From: Aeromonas jandaei
Lineage (GTDB): Bacteria; Pseudomonadota; Gammaproteobacteria; Enterobacterales; Aeromonadaceae
Assembly (NCBI RefSeq): GCF_037890695.1
Contig: NZ_CP149571.1
Coordinates: 2,076,001-2,140,000 of the forward strand
Reading direction: 5' to 3'
Length of the DNA stretch: 64,000 nucleotides
A program made the translations under genes and the position numbers. Below, piece after piece: positions 17,889-25,575 of this stretch. Each line of letters begins with the position of its first letter. Position 1 is the stretch's first letter. The notes under the pieces were generated by a model that saw only the letters and a list, made by a program, of their open reading frames with translations, was not told where the DNA came from and made no database searches.

Positions 17889-17910
17889 GATCAGATGCAG
17901 GTCTGATCTC
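17887..17910 (+). other. Intercistronic hairpin between nagK and cutC
   Basis: Perfect inverted repeat GAGATCAGA / TCTGATCTC with a 6-nt loop that begins at the nagK stop codon. It is not followed by a T-run, so it is not a classic terminator; it could stabilise the nagK mRNA or modulate read-through into cutC. Confidence 0.6.
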
Positions 17911-17929
17911 CCCGATAAAAGGAGTCCTC

Positions 17930-18655
17930 ATGACCTCTCTTGAAATCTGCATCGACAATCTGGAATCCCTCTTCACCGCCCAGGAGGCTGGCGCCGATCG
18001 TATCGAGCTCTGCTCTGCGCTGGGGCTTGGGGGGCTGACCCCCTCCTATGGCTTCATGCAGTTGGCCGCTCGTCACGCCACCGTCCCTGTCTATGCCATG
18101 ATCCGGCCGCGCGCCGGGGATTTTTGTTTCAATGACGGTGAGTTCGAGATGATGCTGCAAGATATCGCGGCGGCCCGTTCTGCCGGTCTGCAAGGGGTTG
18201 TGGTCGGTCTGCTGGATGAGGAGGGGCGAGTCCCCGCCGCCAAACTTCAACAGTTGGTGGATGCCGCCGGACCATTGGGAGTCACCTTCCACCGCGCCAT
18301 CGATCTCTCTTCTGACTGGCGGCTCGATCTGGAGATCATTGTCGCCGCTGGCTGTGAGCGCATTCTCAGCTCCGGCCATGCACCGACCGCGCTGGCTGGA
18401 CTGGAAAATCTGCAGGCGATGCAACAGGCGCTGGCGGGGCGTGCCAGCCTGATGCCGGGGGCGGGGGTCAATGCCGATAACGTGCGCACCATCATCGAGT
18501 TTACCGGGGTGAGCGAAGTGCATATGTCCGGTATGGGCTGGCGCGGCGGCATGGTGCCCCATGGCGTCAATATGGGCACCTCGGATGATGGCCGGGTCAA
18601 TATCACCGATGGCGCCAAGGTCGCGGCAGTTCGGGCCCTGCTGGACAAGGCCTGA
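17930..18655 (+). CDS. cutC: CutC family protein
   Basis: 241 residues with the CutC TIM-barrel signature: LEICIDNLESLFTAQEAGADRIELCSALGLGGLTPS at the N-terminus, VPVYAMIRPRAGDF, VTFHRAIDL and ERILSSGHAPTAL. The family was named for copper homeostasis, but that role has been disputed in E. coli; its barrel and conserved acidic/His residues suggest an enzyme. I start it at the ATG at 17930, with AAAAGGAG upstream, rather than the longer frame that overlaps nagK. Its position behind nagK hints at a link with amino-sugar metabolism. Confidence 0.9.
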   Translation: MTSLEICIDNLESLFTAQEAGADRIELCSALGLGGLTPSYGFMQLAARHATVPVYAMIRPRAGDFCFNDGEFEMMLQDIAAARSAGLQGVVVGLLDEEGRVPAAKLQQLVDAAGPLGVTFHRAIDLSSDWRLDLEIIVAAGCERILSSGHAPTALAGLENLQAMQQALAGRASLMPGAGVNADNVRTIIEFTGVSEVHMSGMGWRGGMVPHGVNMGTSDDGRVNITDGAKVAAVRALLDKA

Positions 18656-18717
18656 TACGTTCCGCGTGGCGGTAGTTCGTGTACTGCTGGATCGATAACC
18701 TTTCGGACAAAACGGAC

Positions 18718-18754
18718 AAAAGAGGGGCGCCACTTGCTGGCGCCCCTCTTTTTG
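18718..18754 (+). terminator. Terminator of nagK-cutC
   Basis: Long stem AAAGAGGGGCGCCA pairing with TGGCGCCCCTCTTT around a 5-nt loop, followed by T residues. Confidence 0.88.
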
Positions 18755-18869
18755 CTTGTGTGAACTCTCTCCCACGCTCGGGGAAATCAGGTGCGAGGTC
18801 GGCAGCACCTCGCGAAAAAGTCTGATATCATCCCGTCTCTTTTATCATCTGGACCCGGAGCACATCTCA

Positions 18870-19481
18870 ATGTCCCAATACGACTCTATCGAACAGAAAG
18901 CCAGTTATGGCATCGGCCGCAACATGGGTGATCAGCTGGCGCAGCAAGCCTTCGCCGGTCTGGATATCCCGGCCCTGCAGCAAGGTCTGGCAGATGCCCT
19001 GAACGGTCTGGAGTTCGCGGTCAGCCGTGACGATATCAACGATGCCTTCCAGGTCATCACCGCTCGCATGCAGGAAGAGCAGGAAGCGGTTGCCAAAGCA
19101 GCTGCCGCTGCTGGCGAAGCTTTCCTGGCCGACAACGCCAAGCGCGACGAAGTGACTGTGACCGATTCCGGCCTGCAGTACGAAGTGCTGGTAGAGGGCA
19201 ATGGCGCCGTGCCGGTAGCGGGTCAGTCCGTACGCGTGCACTACCACGGTACTTTCACCCACGGTGGCGTATTCGACAGCTCCGTTGCGCGCGGTCAGCC
19301 GGCCGAGTTCCCGGTGACCGGCGTTATCGCTGGCTGGGTTGAAGCGCTGCAACTGATGCCGGTTGGCTCCAAGTGGAAGCTCTACATCCCGCACGATCTG
19401 GCCTACGGTGCCCGTGGTGCCGGTTCCATCCCGCCCTACTCCGCGCTGGTATTCGAAGTCGAGCTGCTGGATATCCTGTAA
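18870..19481 (+). CDS. fklB: FKBP-type peptidyl-prolyl cis-trans isomerase
   Basis: 203 residues. The N-terminal helical dimerisation domain (YGIGRNMGDQLAQQ to about residue 100) and the C-terminal FKBP domain (VRVHYHGTFTHGGVFDSSV, FPVTGVIAGWVEALQLMPVGSKWKLYIPHDLAYG, IPPYSALVFEVELL) match FklB/FKBP22. No signal peptide is seen, so it acts in the cytoplasm on prolyl bonds and as a folding helper. ATG at 18870 is chosen because the frame upstream is the terminator region of cutC. Confidence 0.93.
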   Translation: MSQYDSIEQKASYGIGRNMGDQLAQQAFAGLDIPALQQGLADALNGLEFAVSRDDINDAFQVITARMQEEQEAVAKAAAAAGEAFLADNAKRDEVTVTDSGLQYEVLVEGNGAVPVAGQSVRVHYHGTFTHGGVFDSSVARGQPAEFPVTGVIAGWVEALQLMPVGSKWKLYIPHDLAYGARGAGSIPPYSALVFEVELLDIL

Positions 19482-19495
19482 TCCGGCTGGTTTGA

Positions 19496-19530
19496 AACAT
19501 ACGGCGACCCTCGGGTCGCCGTATGTTTTT
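19496..19530 (+). terminator. Terminator of fklB
   Basis: Perfect 15 bp stem AACATACGGCGACCC / GGGTCGCCGTATGTT with a 2-nt core loop, followed by TTTT. Confidence 0.9.
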
Positions 19531-19671
19531 GGGCACCCCTAATGAGACACCGGTTGTCGCGACCAGATGAAATCGGGGACGATAGCCGCCATCTTTTTCG
19601 ACTCTTGATTGATTTTTTCACTCTGGCGGCCGGCATACTGCAAACCGTCAGATCAAATCGAGGAACCCAGG

Positions 19672-19986
19672 ATGAACAGATACATGAACAACGCCGTGCT
19701 GACCGCCTTGCTGCTGCTCAGCATTCCGGCCAGCGCCGACGCCATGCGCTGCAAGAATGCGCTCATAACCGAAGGGGACAGCACAGCCGAGATGCTGCTC
19801 AAGTGCGGCGAGCCGATGTTGCGGGAAGATATTACCCGTAACGAGGAGAATCAGTACGGCAACGTGGTCGAGGTCAAATATGGCGAACGCTGAACCTACA
19901 ACTTCGGCAAGAACGAGTTCATGCGCTTTGTCACCGTGCGCAACGGCAAGGTAATCGACATCGAAAATGGCCCGCGCGGCGAGTAG
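19672..19986 (+). pseudogene. DUF2845 family secreted protein interrupted by an in-frame TGA
   Basis: Starts at ATG 19672 with AGGAACCCAG upstream. It has a signal peptide (LTALLLLSIPASADA), then MRCKNALITEGDSTAEMLLKCGEPML, the DUF2845 pattern of two cysteines around a KCGEP core. At codon 74 (19891-19893) a TGA stands where the family has Trp; the same frame then continues TYNFGKNEFMRFVTVRNGKV to a TAG at 19984, completing a normal 104-residue protein. So only one base (TGG to TGA) breaks it. This may be true decay, a recent mutation or a sequencing error. DUF2845 has no known function. Confidence 0.8.
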
Positions 19987-20039
19987 CCGGCGGGCGAAAG
20001 GCATGGATGCACAACAGACAGAAGGGCAAGTCCCTTGAC

Positions 20040-20258
20040 TCACATGTCCGGCAAGGGGTCGCGGTGACCAAGTTGTCTGACCGCCAGATTGATCTGGCGG
20101 GCCAGCCTCAGTCGCTGGCGACAGGTCAGGCCGTGAAGGCTGATCCTGCCGGCGTTGAATTCAAATGTCCCCAATGCCTCGATGGCAAAGTAACCTCGGT
20201 GAAAGCTCTTGATGTAGCGAGCAATCTGGCGCGGGGATAACTGCTTGAACACCTTCAT
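20040..20258 (-). CDS. Small hypothetical protein
   Basis: 72 residues starting MKVFKQLSPRQIARYIKSFHRGYF from the ATG at 20258, which has CAGGG upstream; the frame can be extended to an ATG at 20378. The middle (AIEALGTFEFNAGRISL) and basic end (LTCRQRLRLARQINLAVRQLGH) look like real protein with sensible codon choice, but I do not recognise a family. High basic content suggests a nucleic-acid or membrane-surface contact, which is only a guess. It is convergent with the broken DUF2845 gene and divergent from the Nudix gene. Confidence 0.45.
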   Translation of the reverse strand: MKVFKQLSPRQIARYIKSFHRGYFAIEALGTFEFNAGRISLHGLTCRQRLRLARQINLAVRQLGHRDPLPDM

Positions 20259-20455
20259 CACAACAAACCCTGATTGAACCGGACGGGGGAGATAATGGGA
20301 CTCGTATATGACATGCTGATGACGGTTTTGTACGCGTTCAATTAATCCGGTCACGGTCACGCGCGGCAACACGGCCATGAAAAAGTTGTGCGGTGCAGTG
20401 GCCCGGCCCCGATATACTGCGAGCACTTTGACTGGATGAGCAAAAGGGTCTGCGC

Positions 20456-20938
20456 GTGGAATGGGTTGATGTAGTGGATGCGGATAACCGGGTGATTGGC
20501 GTGGCCGAACGTGCCAGGGTGAGGCGCGAGAATCTCTGCCATCGGGCCAGCTACATTCTGGTACTCGACGAGGCGAACCGCGTCCTGGTGCAGCGGCGCA
20601 CCCTCAGCAAGGATTTTTGCCCCGGTATGCTGGATGCCTGCGCCGGCGGCGTGGTCACCACCGGGGAGGAGATGGAACCCTCGGCGCGGCGCGAACTGGC
20701 CGAGGAGCTGGGGATCCGCGATGTGCCGCTCGAGGCATTCGGTGACTTCTATGCCGAAGGGGAGGGATATCGGGTCTGGGGTGGCCTCTTCAGTTGCCGT
20801 TATCAGGGGCCGCTGCAACTGCAGGCTGAAGAGGTGAGCGAGGTGCAGTGGATGAGCTTGGCCGAGATTGCCGAGCGAGCCTCTGAATTTACCCCCGACT
20901 CCCTGCTCGCCATCGATACCTGGCAGGCGCGGCGTTAA
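20456..20938 (+). CDS. yfcD: Nudix hydrolase, YfcD-like
   Basis: 160 residues with a GTG start. The Nudix box is complete: GVVTTGEEMEPSARRELAEELG fits GX5EX7REUXEEXGU (about residues 60-82). Preceding LVQRRTLSKDFCPGMLDACAGG and following EVSEVQWMSLAEI...EFTPDSLLA match the YfcD group, relatives of isopentenyl diphosphate isomerase-like Nudix enzymes. The likely reaction is hydrolysis of a nucleoside diphosphate-linked substrate; the actual substrate is not known. A strong terminator follows. Confidence 0.88.
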   Translation: MEWVDVVDADNRVIGVAERARVRRENLCHRASYILVLDEANRVLVQRRTLSKDFCPGMLDACAGGVVTTGEEMEPSARRELAEELGIRDVPLEAFGDFYAEGEGYRVWGGLFSCRYQGPLQLQAEEVSEVQWMSLAEIAERASEFTPDSLLAIDTWQARR

Positions 20939-20951
20939 GAGTGCAGTCACA

Positions 20952-20983
20952 AAAAACGGGCAGCCTGTGGGCTGCCCGTTTTT
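20952..20983. terminator. Bidirectional terminator
   Basis: Perfect 14 bp stem AAAAACGGGCAGCC / GGCTGCCCGTTTTT with a 4-nt loop between the convergent Nudix gene and the PaaK-like gene; A-run and T-run make it work both ways. Confidence 0.9.
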
Positions 20984-20992
20984 GTTGCGCGG

Positions 20993-21919
20993 TTAGACAA
21001 GTTTGAGCTGGCGGTTGGTGCGCCCGCAACGGCTGGGTCTGGCCAGCCAGTAGCCCTGCCAGTCGGTGGCAAGGCGCAGCAGCGGATACTCCAGATCTAG
21101 CCTGGTCACCACCAGTTGTCCCGGATCTTCCCCCGTTACCGGCTTGCCGCTGGCCGGGTCGATGATCTCGACGATGCAGCTCTCGTTGACGATAAAACCC
21201 TGACCGGGGCGGCTCTCGTAAGCCACTACCCCGACATCCTGCCACACCAGACAGTTGAAGGCGGCAATGCCGTGGATAGCTTCGAGCGGTGCTGTCTCGG
21301 GGTGGGTCACCTCGCATAGCAGGGCGTGGCGCAGACACTCGGTGGGGGTCTCGGCCAGCTCGGCGGCCTCCAGCAGATCGAGCAGGGTGACCAGCGGGCC
21401 GACGAACCCGGTGGGTTGATAGCGCCGCAGTGCTTCGAGCTGGCGCTGGGTGTCGTCGGGGCCGCAGGGCACCACGGGGCAGCCAAGCTGGCGCGCCCCG
21501 TTATCAAAGATGAAGGCGGTGGGGCCGGCGTGATAGTCATGGCAGTTGAGCAGCACCTCTCCCGCCTTGAAGCCGGCGGCAAAGAGCGCTCGAGCGGCAC
21601 CCCACCAGTCGGCCCCGGCATATTCGGGAATGGCCAGCTGCCCGGGGCAGGAGAAGACCCGCAACGCCTGACTGGCTGGCCGACCGGTGAGTCCGGCAAA
21701 GGGGGGATAGGCTTGCTGGGCGGCAAAGAGATCCGTACTGTCGAGCAGCGGCAGGGAGGCGAGCTGCTCCAGATCGTCGAGACGGCAGTGGCGATAGGCG
21801 CTGGAGTAGCCGGAGCAATACTGGCTGACATGGGCGAGTTGATGATTAAGCTGATCCAGCTGCTGTTGTGCGCGCAGGGCGGGAGGACGAATTTCCAGCC
21901 CGTCGTAATGGTTATGCAT
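20993..21919 (-). CDS. PaaK-like adenylate-forming N-domain protein (lacks C-domain and P-loop)
   Basis: 308 residues, against about 430 for phenylacetate-CoA ligases. The overall order resembles the PaaK N-domain: a helical start with YSSAY, LPLLDSTDLF, WWGAARALFAAGFKAGEVLLNC, LGCPVVPCGPDDTQRQLEAL, LPLLRLATDWQGY and finally RCGRTNRQ, where PaaK proteins enter the hinge. It stops there, so the mobile C-terminal domain is missing. The ATP P-loop (SSGTTGxPT in PaaK) is replaced by FSCPGQLAIPEY. A terminator lies directly behind the stop, so this is the natural end, not a frameshift. Ligase activity is doubtful; a binding or regulatory role is possible. Confidence 0.65.
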   Translation of the reverse strand: MHNHYDGLEIRPPALRAQQQLDQLNHQLAHVSQYCSGYSSAYRHCRLDDLEQLASLPLLDSTDLFAAQQAYPPFAGLTGRPASQALRVFSCPGQLAIPEYAGADWWGAARALFAAGFKAGEVLLNCHDYHAGPTAFIFDNGARQLGCPVVPCGPDDTQRQLEALRRYQPTGFVGPLVTLLDLLEAAELAETPTECLRHALLCEVTHPETAPLEAIHGIAAFNCLVWQDVGVVAYESRPGQGFIVNESCIVEIIDPASGKPVTGEDPGQLVVTRLDLEYPLLRLATDWQGYWLARPSRCGRTNRQLKLV

Positions 21920-22058
21920 GAAGGCCTCCTGAGTCGGCAGATCCTGCTCAAGGTTAGTTCAAATGGCCCCGGCAGAGAGGGGCCTGTGTCACATGGCAGG
22001 TGTGAGGTAGACTGGGGCTCGTTTCATCCACAGATCCCCCCTCAACTAAAGGACGAGC

Positions 22059-22535
22059 ATGATGATCGCGATTGGTCAGACCCTGCCTGCGGGCGAATTC
22101 ACCTTCATCACCGCCGAGGGAAAGCAGCAGCGAGACACCCAAAGCCTATTTGGCGGCAAGCGGGTGGTGCTGTTTGCGGTGCCCGGCGCCTTTACCCCCA
22201 CCTGCTCCAACGCCCATCTGCCGGGTTACGTGGTGCTGGCGGACAAGTTCAAGGAGAAGGGGGTGGATGCCATCTGCTGTCTGTCGGTCAACGACGCCTT
22301 CGTGATGAAGGCGTGGCAGGATGCCCAGAACGCCGGGGCCATCACCATGCTGGCCGATGGCGATGGCAGCTGGACCCGGGCGCTGGGACTTGCCAAAGAG
22401 ACCGGTGCCTTTGGCGGCGTGCGTGCCCAGCGCTTTGCGTTGATCGCCAACGATGGCGTGGTAGAGCAGCTGTTTGTGGAGGAGCCCGGCAAGTTCGAGG
22501 TCTCCGATGCGGCGAGTCTGCTGAGCAGACTGTAG
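22059..22535 (+). CDS. Prx5-type peroxiredoxin
   Basis: 158 residues. The peroxidatic cysteine lies in VPGAFTPTCSNAHLPGYV (about residue 50), the canonical Prx5/AhpC-TSA motif; GVDAICCLSVNDAFVMKAWQDAQ and FALIANDGVVEQLFVEEPGKFEVSDA complete the fold. It reduces hydrogen peroxide and organic peroxides in the cytoplasm using glutaredoxin or thioredoxin. There is no fused glutaredoxin domain, unlike some gammaproteobacterial versions. Start is ATG 22059 (ATG 22062 is equally possible) with AGGACGAGC upstream. Confidence 0.92.
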   Translation: MMIAIGQTLPAGEFTFITAEGKQQRDTQSLFGGKRVVLFAVPGAFTPTCSNAHLPGYVVLADKFKEKGVDAICCLSVNDAFVMKAWQDAQNAGAITMLADGDGSWTRALGLAKETGAFGGVRAQRFALIANDGVVEQLFVEEPGKFEVSDAASLLSRL

Positions 22536-22660
22536 CGATTAATCGTTGTTTGATTTCCCCTTGAATTGACAGGCGGCGCCGTTACACTGGGCGCCACTTT
22601 CCAATGGCGCCAGCAGCTTTTGCTGGCGCTCCTGTTTACTGGCGATGGGATAGAGACTGT

Positions 22661-23629
22661 ATGACCCTGGCTTTTGTTGCCCTGATTGCCGGACTGGCGC
22701 TGCTGGTCTGGAGTGCTGACAAGTTTGTGGACGGGGCGGCGGCAACCGCCCATTATGCCGGCATGCCGCCGCTGCTGATCGGCATGGTGATCATCGGTTT
22801 CGGCACTTCTGCCCCCGAGATGGTGGTCTCCGCGCTGGCTGCCTCTCAGGGTAATCCCGGATTGGCCCTTGGCAACGCCTATGGCTCCAACATCACCAAT
22901 ATTGCGCTGATCCTGGGTCTGACGGCCCTTATCAGCCCCATTGCGGTCGCCTCTCAGGTGGTGCGCAAGGAGATCCCGATCCTGCTCGGCATTACCCTGC
23001 TCTCCGGTGCCCTGCTGCTGGATGGCCATCTTGGCCGGATGGATGCCGCCATTCTGGGGGTCGTCTTTGTTGGCCTGATGGGCTGGTCCATCTGGGCTGG
23101 TATGAACGGCAAGGGAGATGCGCTGGATACCGAGACCGAAGAGGATATCGCGAGTGAGGGGATGTCCCTCAAGAGCGCCATCTTCTGGCTGGTGGTCGGG
23201 CTGGTGTTGCTGATCGGTGCCTCCCGCCTGTTGGTCTGGGGAGCGGTGACCATCGCTCAGGCACTTGGCATCAGCGATCTGGTGATTGGTCTCACCATCG
23301 TCGCGATCGGTACTTCGCTGCCGGAGCTGGCCTCGTCCCTTATCGCCATTCGCAAGAACGAGCACGATCTGGCCCTTGGCAACGTGCTGGGCTCCAACCT
23401 GTTCAACACCCTGGCGGTGGTGGGGATTGCGTCCGGTATTCACCCGCTCGATGTGGCGCCGGAAGTGCTCTCTCGCGACTGGAGCATCATGATGGGGTTG
23501 ACCCTGCTGCTGCTGGTGATGTGTCTGGGCCGCAAGGGACAGGGCCGCATCAACCGGCTGGAGGGGGGCGTGCTGCTCACCTGCTTCGTCGCCTACACCG
23601 GCTGGTTGCTGGGCAGCCAGTTTGTCTAG
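22661..23629 (+). CDS. yrbG: Calcium/sodium antiporter, CaCA family (YrbG-like)
   Basis: 322 residues, ten or so membrane helices in two inverted halves. Both alpha repeats are present: GFGTSAPEMVVSALAASQGNPGLALGNAYGSNITN (about 45-80) and AIGTSLPELASSLIAIRKNEHDLALGNVLGSNLFN (about 210-245), each with the Glu that binds cations. An acidic loop (DTETEEDIASEG) separates the halves. It likely exports Ca2+ in exchange for Na+ or H+. ATG at 22661 is the start of the first helix; the upstream frame is non-coding. Confidence 0.92.
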   Translation: MTLAFVALIAGLALLVWSADKFVDGAAATAHYAGMPPLLIGMVIIGFGTSAPEMVVSALAASQGNPGLALGNAYGSNITNIALILGLTALISPIAVASQVVRKEIPILLGITLLSGALLLDGHLGRMDAAILGVVFVGLMGWSIWAGMNGKGDALDTETEEDIASEGMSLKSAIFWLVVGLVLLIGASRLLVWGAVTIAQALGISDLVIGLTIVAIGTSLPELASSLIAIRKNEHDLALGNVLGSNLFNTLAVVGIASGIHPLDVAPEVLSRDWSIMMGLTLLLLVMCLGRKGQGRINRLEGGVLLTCFVAYTGWLLGSQFV

Positions 23630-23651
23630 CCATATCGGGCAAGATGCAACG

Positions 23652-23681
23652 AAAGAGGGGAAGCCATGGCTTCCCCTCTTT
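23652..23681. terminator. Bidirectional terminator
   Basis: Perfect 14 bp stem AAAGAGGGGAAGCC / GGCTTCCCCTCTTT with a 2-nt core loop, between the antiporter and the convergent decarboxylase. Confidence 0.85.
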
Positions 23682-23699
23682 GCATTCTGTTGGCGGCGT

Positions 23700-24851
23700 T
23701 TAAGCGACAGCCACCAGTTTCTGGCCCTTCTGGCTGCTGTCCAGAATGAGGATGCTCGCCTTGGGGAAGAAGTTGAAGGTGGAGGCGGAGGCCCAGGTGT
23801 AGGCGCCCATCACCTTGCCCACTACCAGCTCGCCAAGCTCGAGATCCGGCAGCATGATGCCCTCGCGGATCACATCCACGCTGTCGCAGGTGGGGCCGGA
23901 GAGTACCGAGTTGTGCAGCTCGCCGCTGGCATAGGGCGTACTCACCGGATAGGTGACATGGTCGTAGAGCTGGCCGTTGTAGCTGCCATAGAGGCCGTCA
24001 TCCAGGTAGTACCAGATCTTGTCACCGCGGTGGGCCTTGCCCATCACGCTGGAGACCGAGGTCATGGCCGGCGCGCTGATAAAGCGGCCCGGTTCGGCAA
24101 TCTTCTGTACGGTTGCGGGCAGCTTGGCCAGCGCCTCGCGGATCGGGGCACAGAAGCCGTCGATATCGAACTCGCCGCCCTCATAATCGACCGGGAAACC
24201 ACCGCCGATATCCAGTACCCATGGCTTGAGCCCGAGTGCCCAGGCCTGCTCCATGATCTCGCGGCAGGCGTCGATGGCCTGCACATGGCGACGGGCGTGA
24301 GGCACCTGCGAGCCGACGTGGAACGACAGCCCCATCACCTTGATCCCTTTGGCATGGGCGAGTTGCAACAGTGGCAGCGCCTGTTCCGGGGTGCAGCCGA
24401 ACTTCTTGGAGAGATCGACCTTGGTCTCGGGGTTGGGGAAGCTGACCCGCAGCAGCAGTTTCACTTCGTCCTTGTAGGGAATGAACTTCTCCAGCTCCAG
24501 CGGGTTGTCGTAGACAAACACGGTGCAGCCGAACTCCAGCGCATAACGGATATCGCTGTCGCGCTTGATGGGATGGGTATGAATGCAACGTCCCGGGCGA
24601 ACCCCCTGACTGCGCACCAGATCCACTTCGCCATTGGTGGCCAGATCGAAACAGGCCCCCTCTTCCTTCAAGACAGAGACCACCGCCTCATGGGGCAGGG
24701 GTTTGAGTGCATAGTGCAATCGTACATCGGGCAGGGCGGCGGCCAGGGCCCGATACTGTTTGCGGACGGCTGCCTTGTCGAGCAGCAGCAGGGGGGAGCC
24801 AAATTGTTCAACCAGCTGACGGTAATCTTGTGCTACCAGGGTCTCGTTCAT
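23700..24851 (-). CDS. PLP-dependent ornithine/lysine decarboxylase (fold III)
   Basis: 383 residues, alanine-racemase-fold decarboxylase of the eukaryotic-ODC type. The PLP lysine is in VRLHYALKPLPHEAV (about residue 50), the PLP phosphate-binding GGGFPVDYEGGEFD is near 220, EPGRFI near 262 and the active-site cysteine motif is GPTCDSVD near 325, all as in ODC/LDC enzymes. The product would be putrescine or cadaverine, so it belongs to polyamine metabolism; which amino acid is preferred cannot be decided by eye. ATG at 24851. It runs alone, divergent from the glycine riboswitch region. Confidence 0.88.
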   Translation of the reverse strand: MNETLVAQDYRQLVEQFGSPLLLLDKAAVRKQYRALAAALPDVRLHYALKPLPHEAVVSVLKEEGACFDLATNGEVDLVRSQGVRPGRCIHTHPIKRDSDIRYALEFGCTVFVYDNPLELEKFIPYKDEVKLLLRVSFPNPETKVDLSKKFGCTPEQALPLLQLAHAKGIKVMGLSFHVGSQVPHARRHVQAIDACREIMEQAWALGLKPWVLDIGGGFPVDYEGGEFDIDGFCAPIREALAKLPATVQKIAEPGRFISAPAMTSVSSVMGKAHRGDKIWYYLDDGLYGSYNGQLYDHVTYPVSTPYASGELHNSVLSGPTCDSVDVIREGIMLPDLELGELVVGKVMGAYTWASASTFNFFPKASILILDSSQKGQKLVAVA

Positions 24852-25280
24852 TCTCTTTTGGTCATCCTTAGGGGGCGTGATATGCCCAAGCCATATGCGA
24901 TTGAACCGGCGACGGCCGGGTCAGGCGAGCGGTCCGGTGGGACCAACCGAACACAGTGCATAAATTGATGGCAAAGTGCTTGGTTATGCGTCGGATTATC
25001 TGCTTATTGACTCTGTGTGCAAGCTATTTGATTGGATATGTTGGCAAGTTTTTCTGGCCGAAACGATTGAGAGGATTGCTATCAATTCAGCTACATTCCT
25101 GATCGAACCGTTTCGCTGCTGTTCGGGCTTAACTTGTTGATAGTTAACTAACATTTAACATGTTGGCGAGGGTTTGAGCGCAGGACAAAAAAGTGCGGCA
25201 GCGGGGTTCCAAGTGCGAGACAGCTCACATTTTTTGGATTAACATGCCCGCTTCCTAATCCAAATTAGTTCGGATGAAGG
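24852..25280. other. Intergenic promoter region between decarboxylase and glycine riboswitch
   Basis: About 430 bp with no supported gene. It must contain the divergent promoters of the decarboxylase (leftward) and of the riboswitch-AGCS transcript (rightward). An AT-rich tract around 25135-25165 (TTGATAGTTAACTAACATTT) is the best promoter-like segment; I see no clear operator. Confidence 0.5.
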
Positions 25281-25464
25281 TAGCAGGAGAGTGATGGGCA
25301 ACCATCCACCGAAGAAGTGAATCTTTCAGGTACCGGGCAACCGGTGTGGACTGCTACTGGACGATACTCTGGAGAGACCCGTTTAATCGGGCGCCGAAGG
25401 AGCAAGGCACCATGATTGCATCGCAATCTGGCGCCGGAAACTCTCAGGCAAAAGGACAGAGGGG
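25281..25464 (+). ncRNA. Tandem glycine riboswitch
   Basis: Two consecutive aptamers can be followed. Aptamer 1 (about 25281-25356) has closing helix TAGCAG/CTGCTA with GGAGAGTGATGGG, CACCGAAGAAGTGAATCTTTCAGGTA. Aptamer 2 (about 25367-25464) has GGAGAGACCC, GCGCCGAAGGAGCAAGGC, AACTCTCAGGCAAAAGGACAGAGG. The GGAGAG, CCGAAGG-GCAA and CTCTCAGG-ACAGAGG blocks are the known glycine (gcvT-type) core. The next gene is an AGCS amino-acid symporter, a known target of this class. Control is probably translational; see the hairpin at 25543-25572. Confidence 0.9.
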
Positions 25465-25542
25465 ATGGGATGGTTGTACCTGGGCTTTGCCCGCATCCGA
25501 TCGCCTCTGGGGATCGCGACACCTATGGGAAGATCATCCTTC

Positions 25543-25572
25543 TCCTCCTTAATTTTTGTTTCTTAAGGAGGA
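25543..25572 (+). promoter_or_regulatory. Shine-Dalgarno-sequestering hairpin (riboswitch expression platform)
   Basis: TCCTCCTTAA (25543-25552) is a perfect 10 bp complement of TTAAGGAGGA (25563-25572), which holds the AGCS gene's ribosome binding site 4-9 nt before the ATG. A 10-nt loop joins them and no T-run follows, so this looks like a translational on/off switch rather than a terminator. Confidence 0.75.
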
Positions 25573-25575
25573 TGC

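Noticed and set aside
25464..25542. A Rho-independent terminator as riboswitch platform
   Set aside because: No stem with a T-run exists between the aptamers and the gene; the only strong hairpin hides the ribosome binding site.
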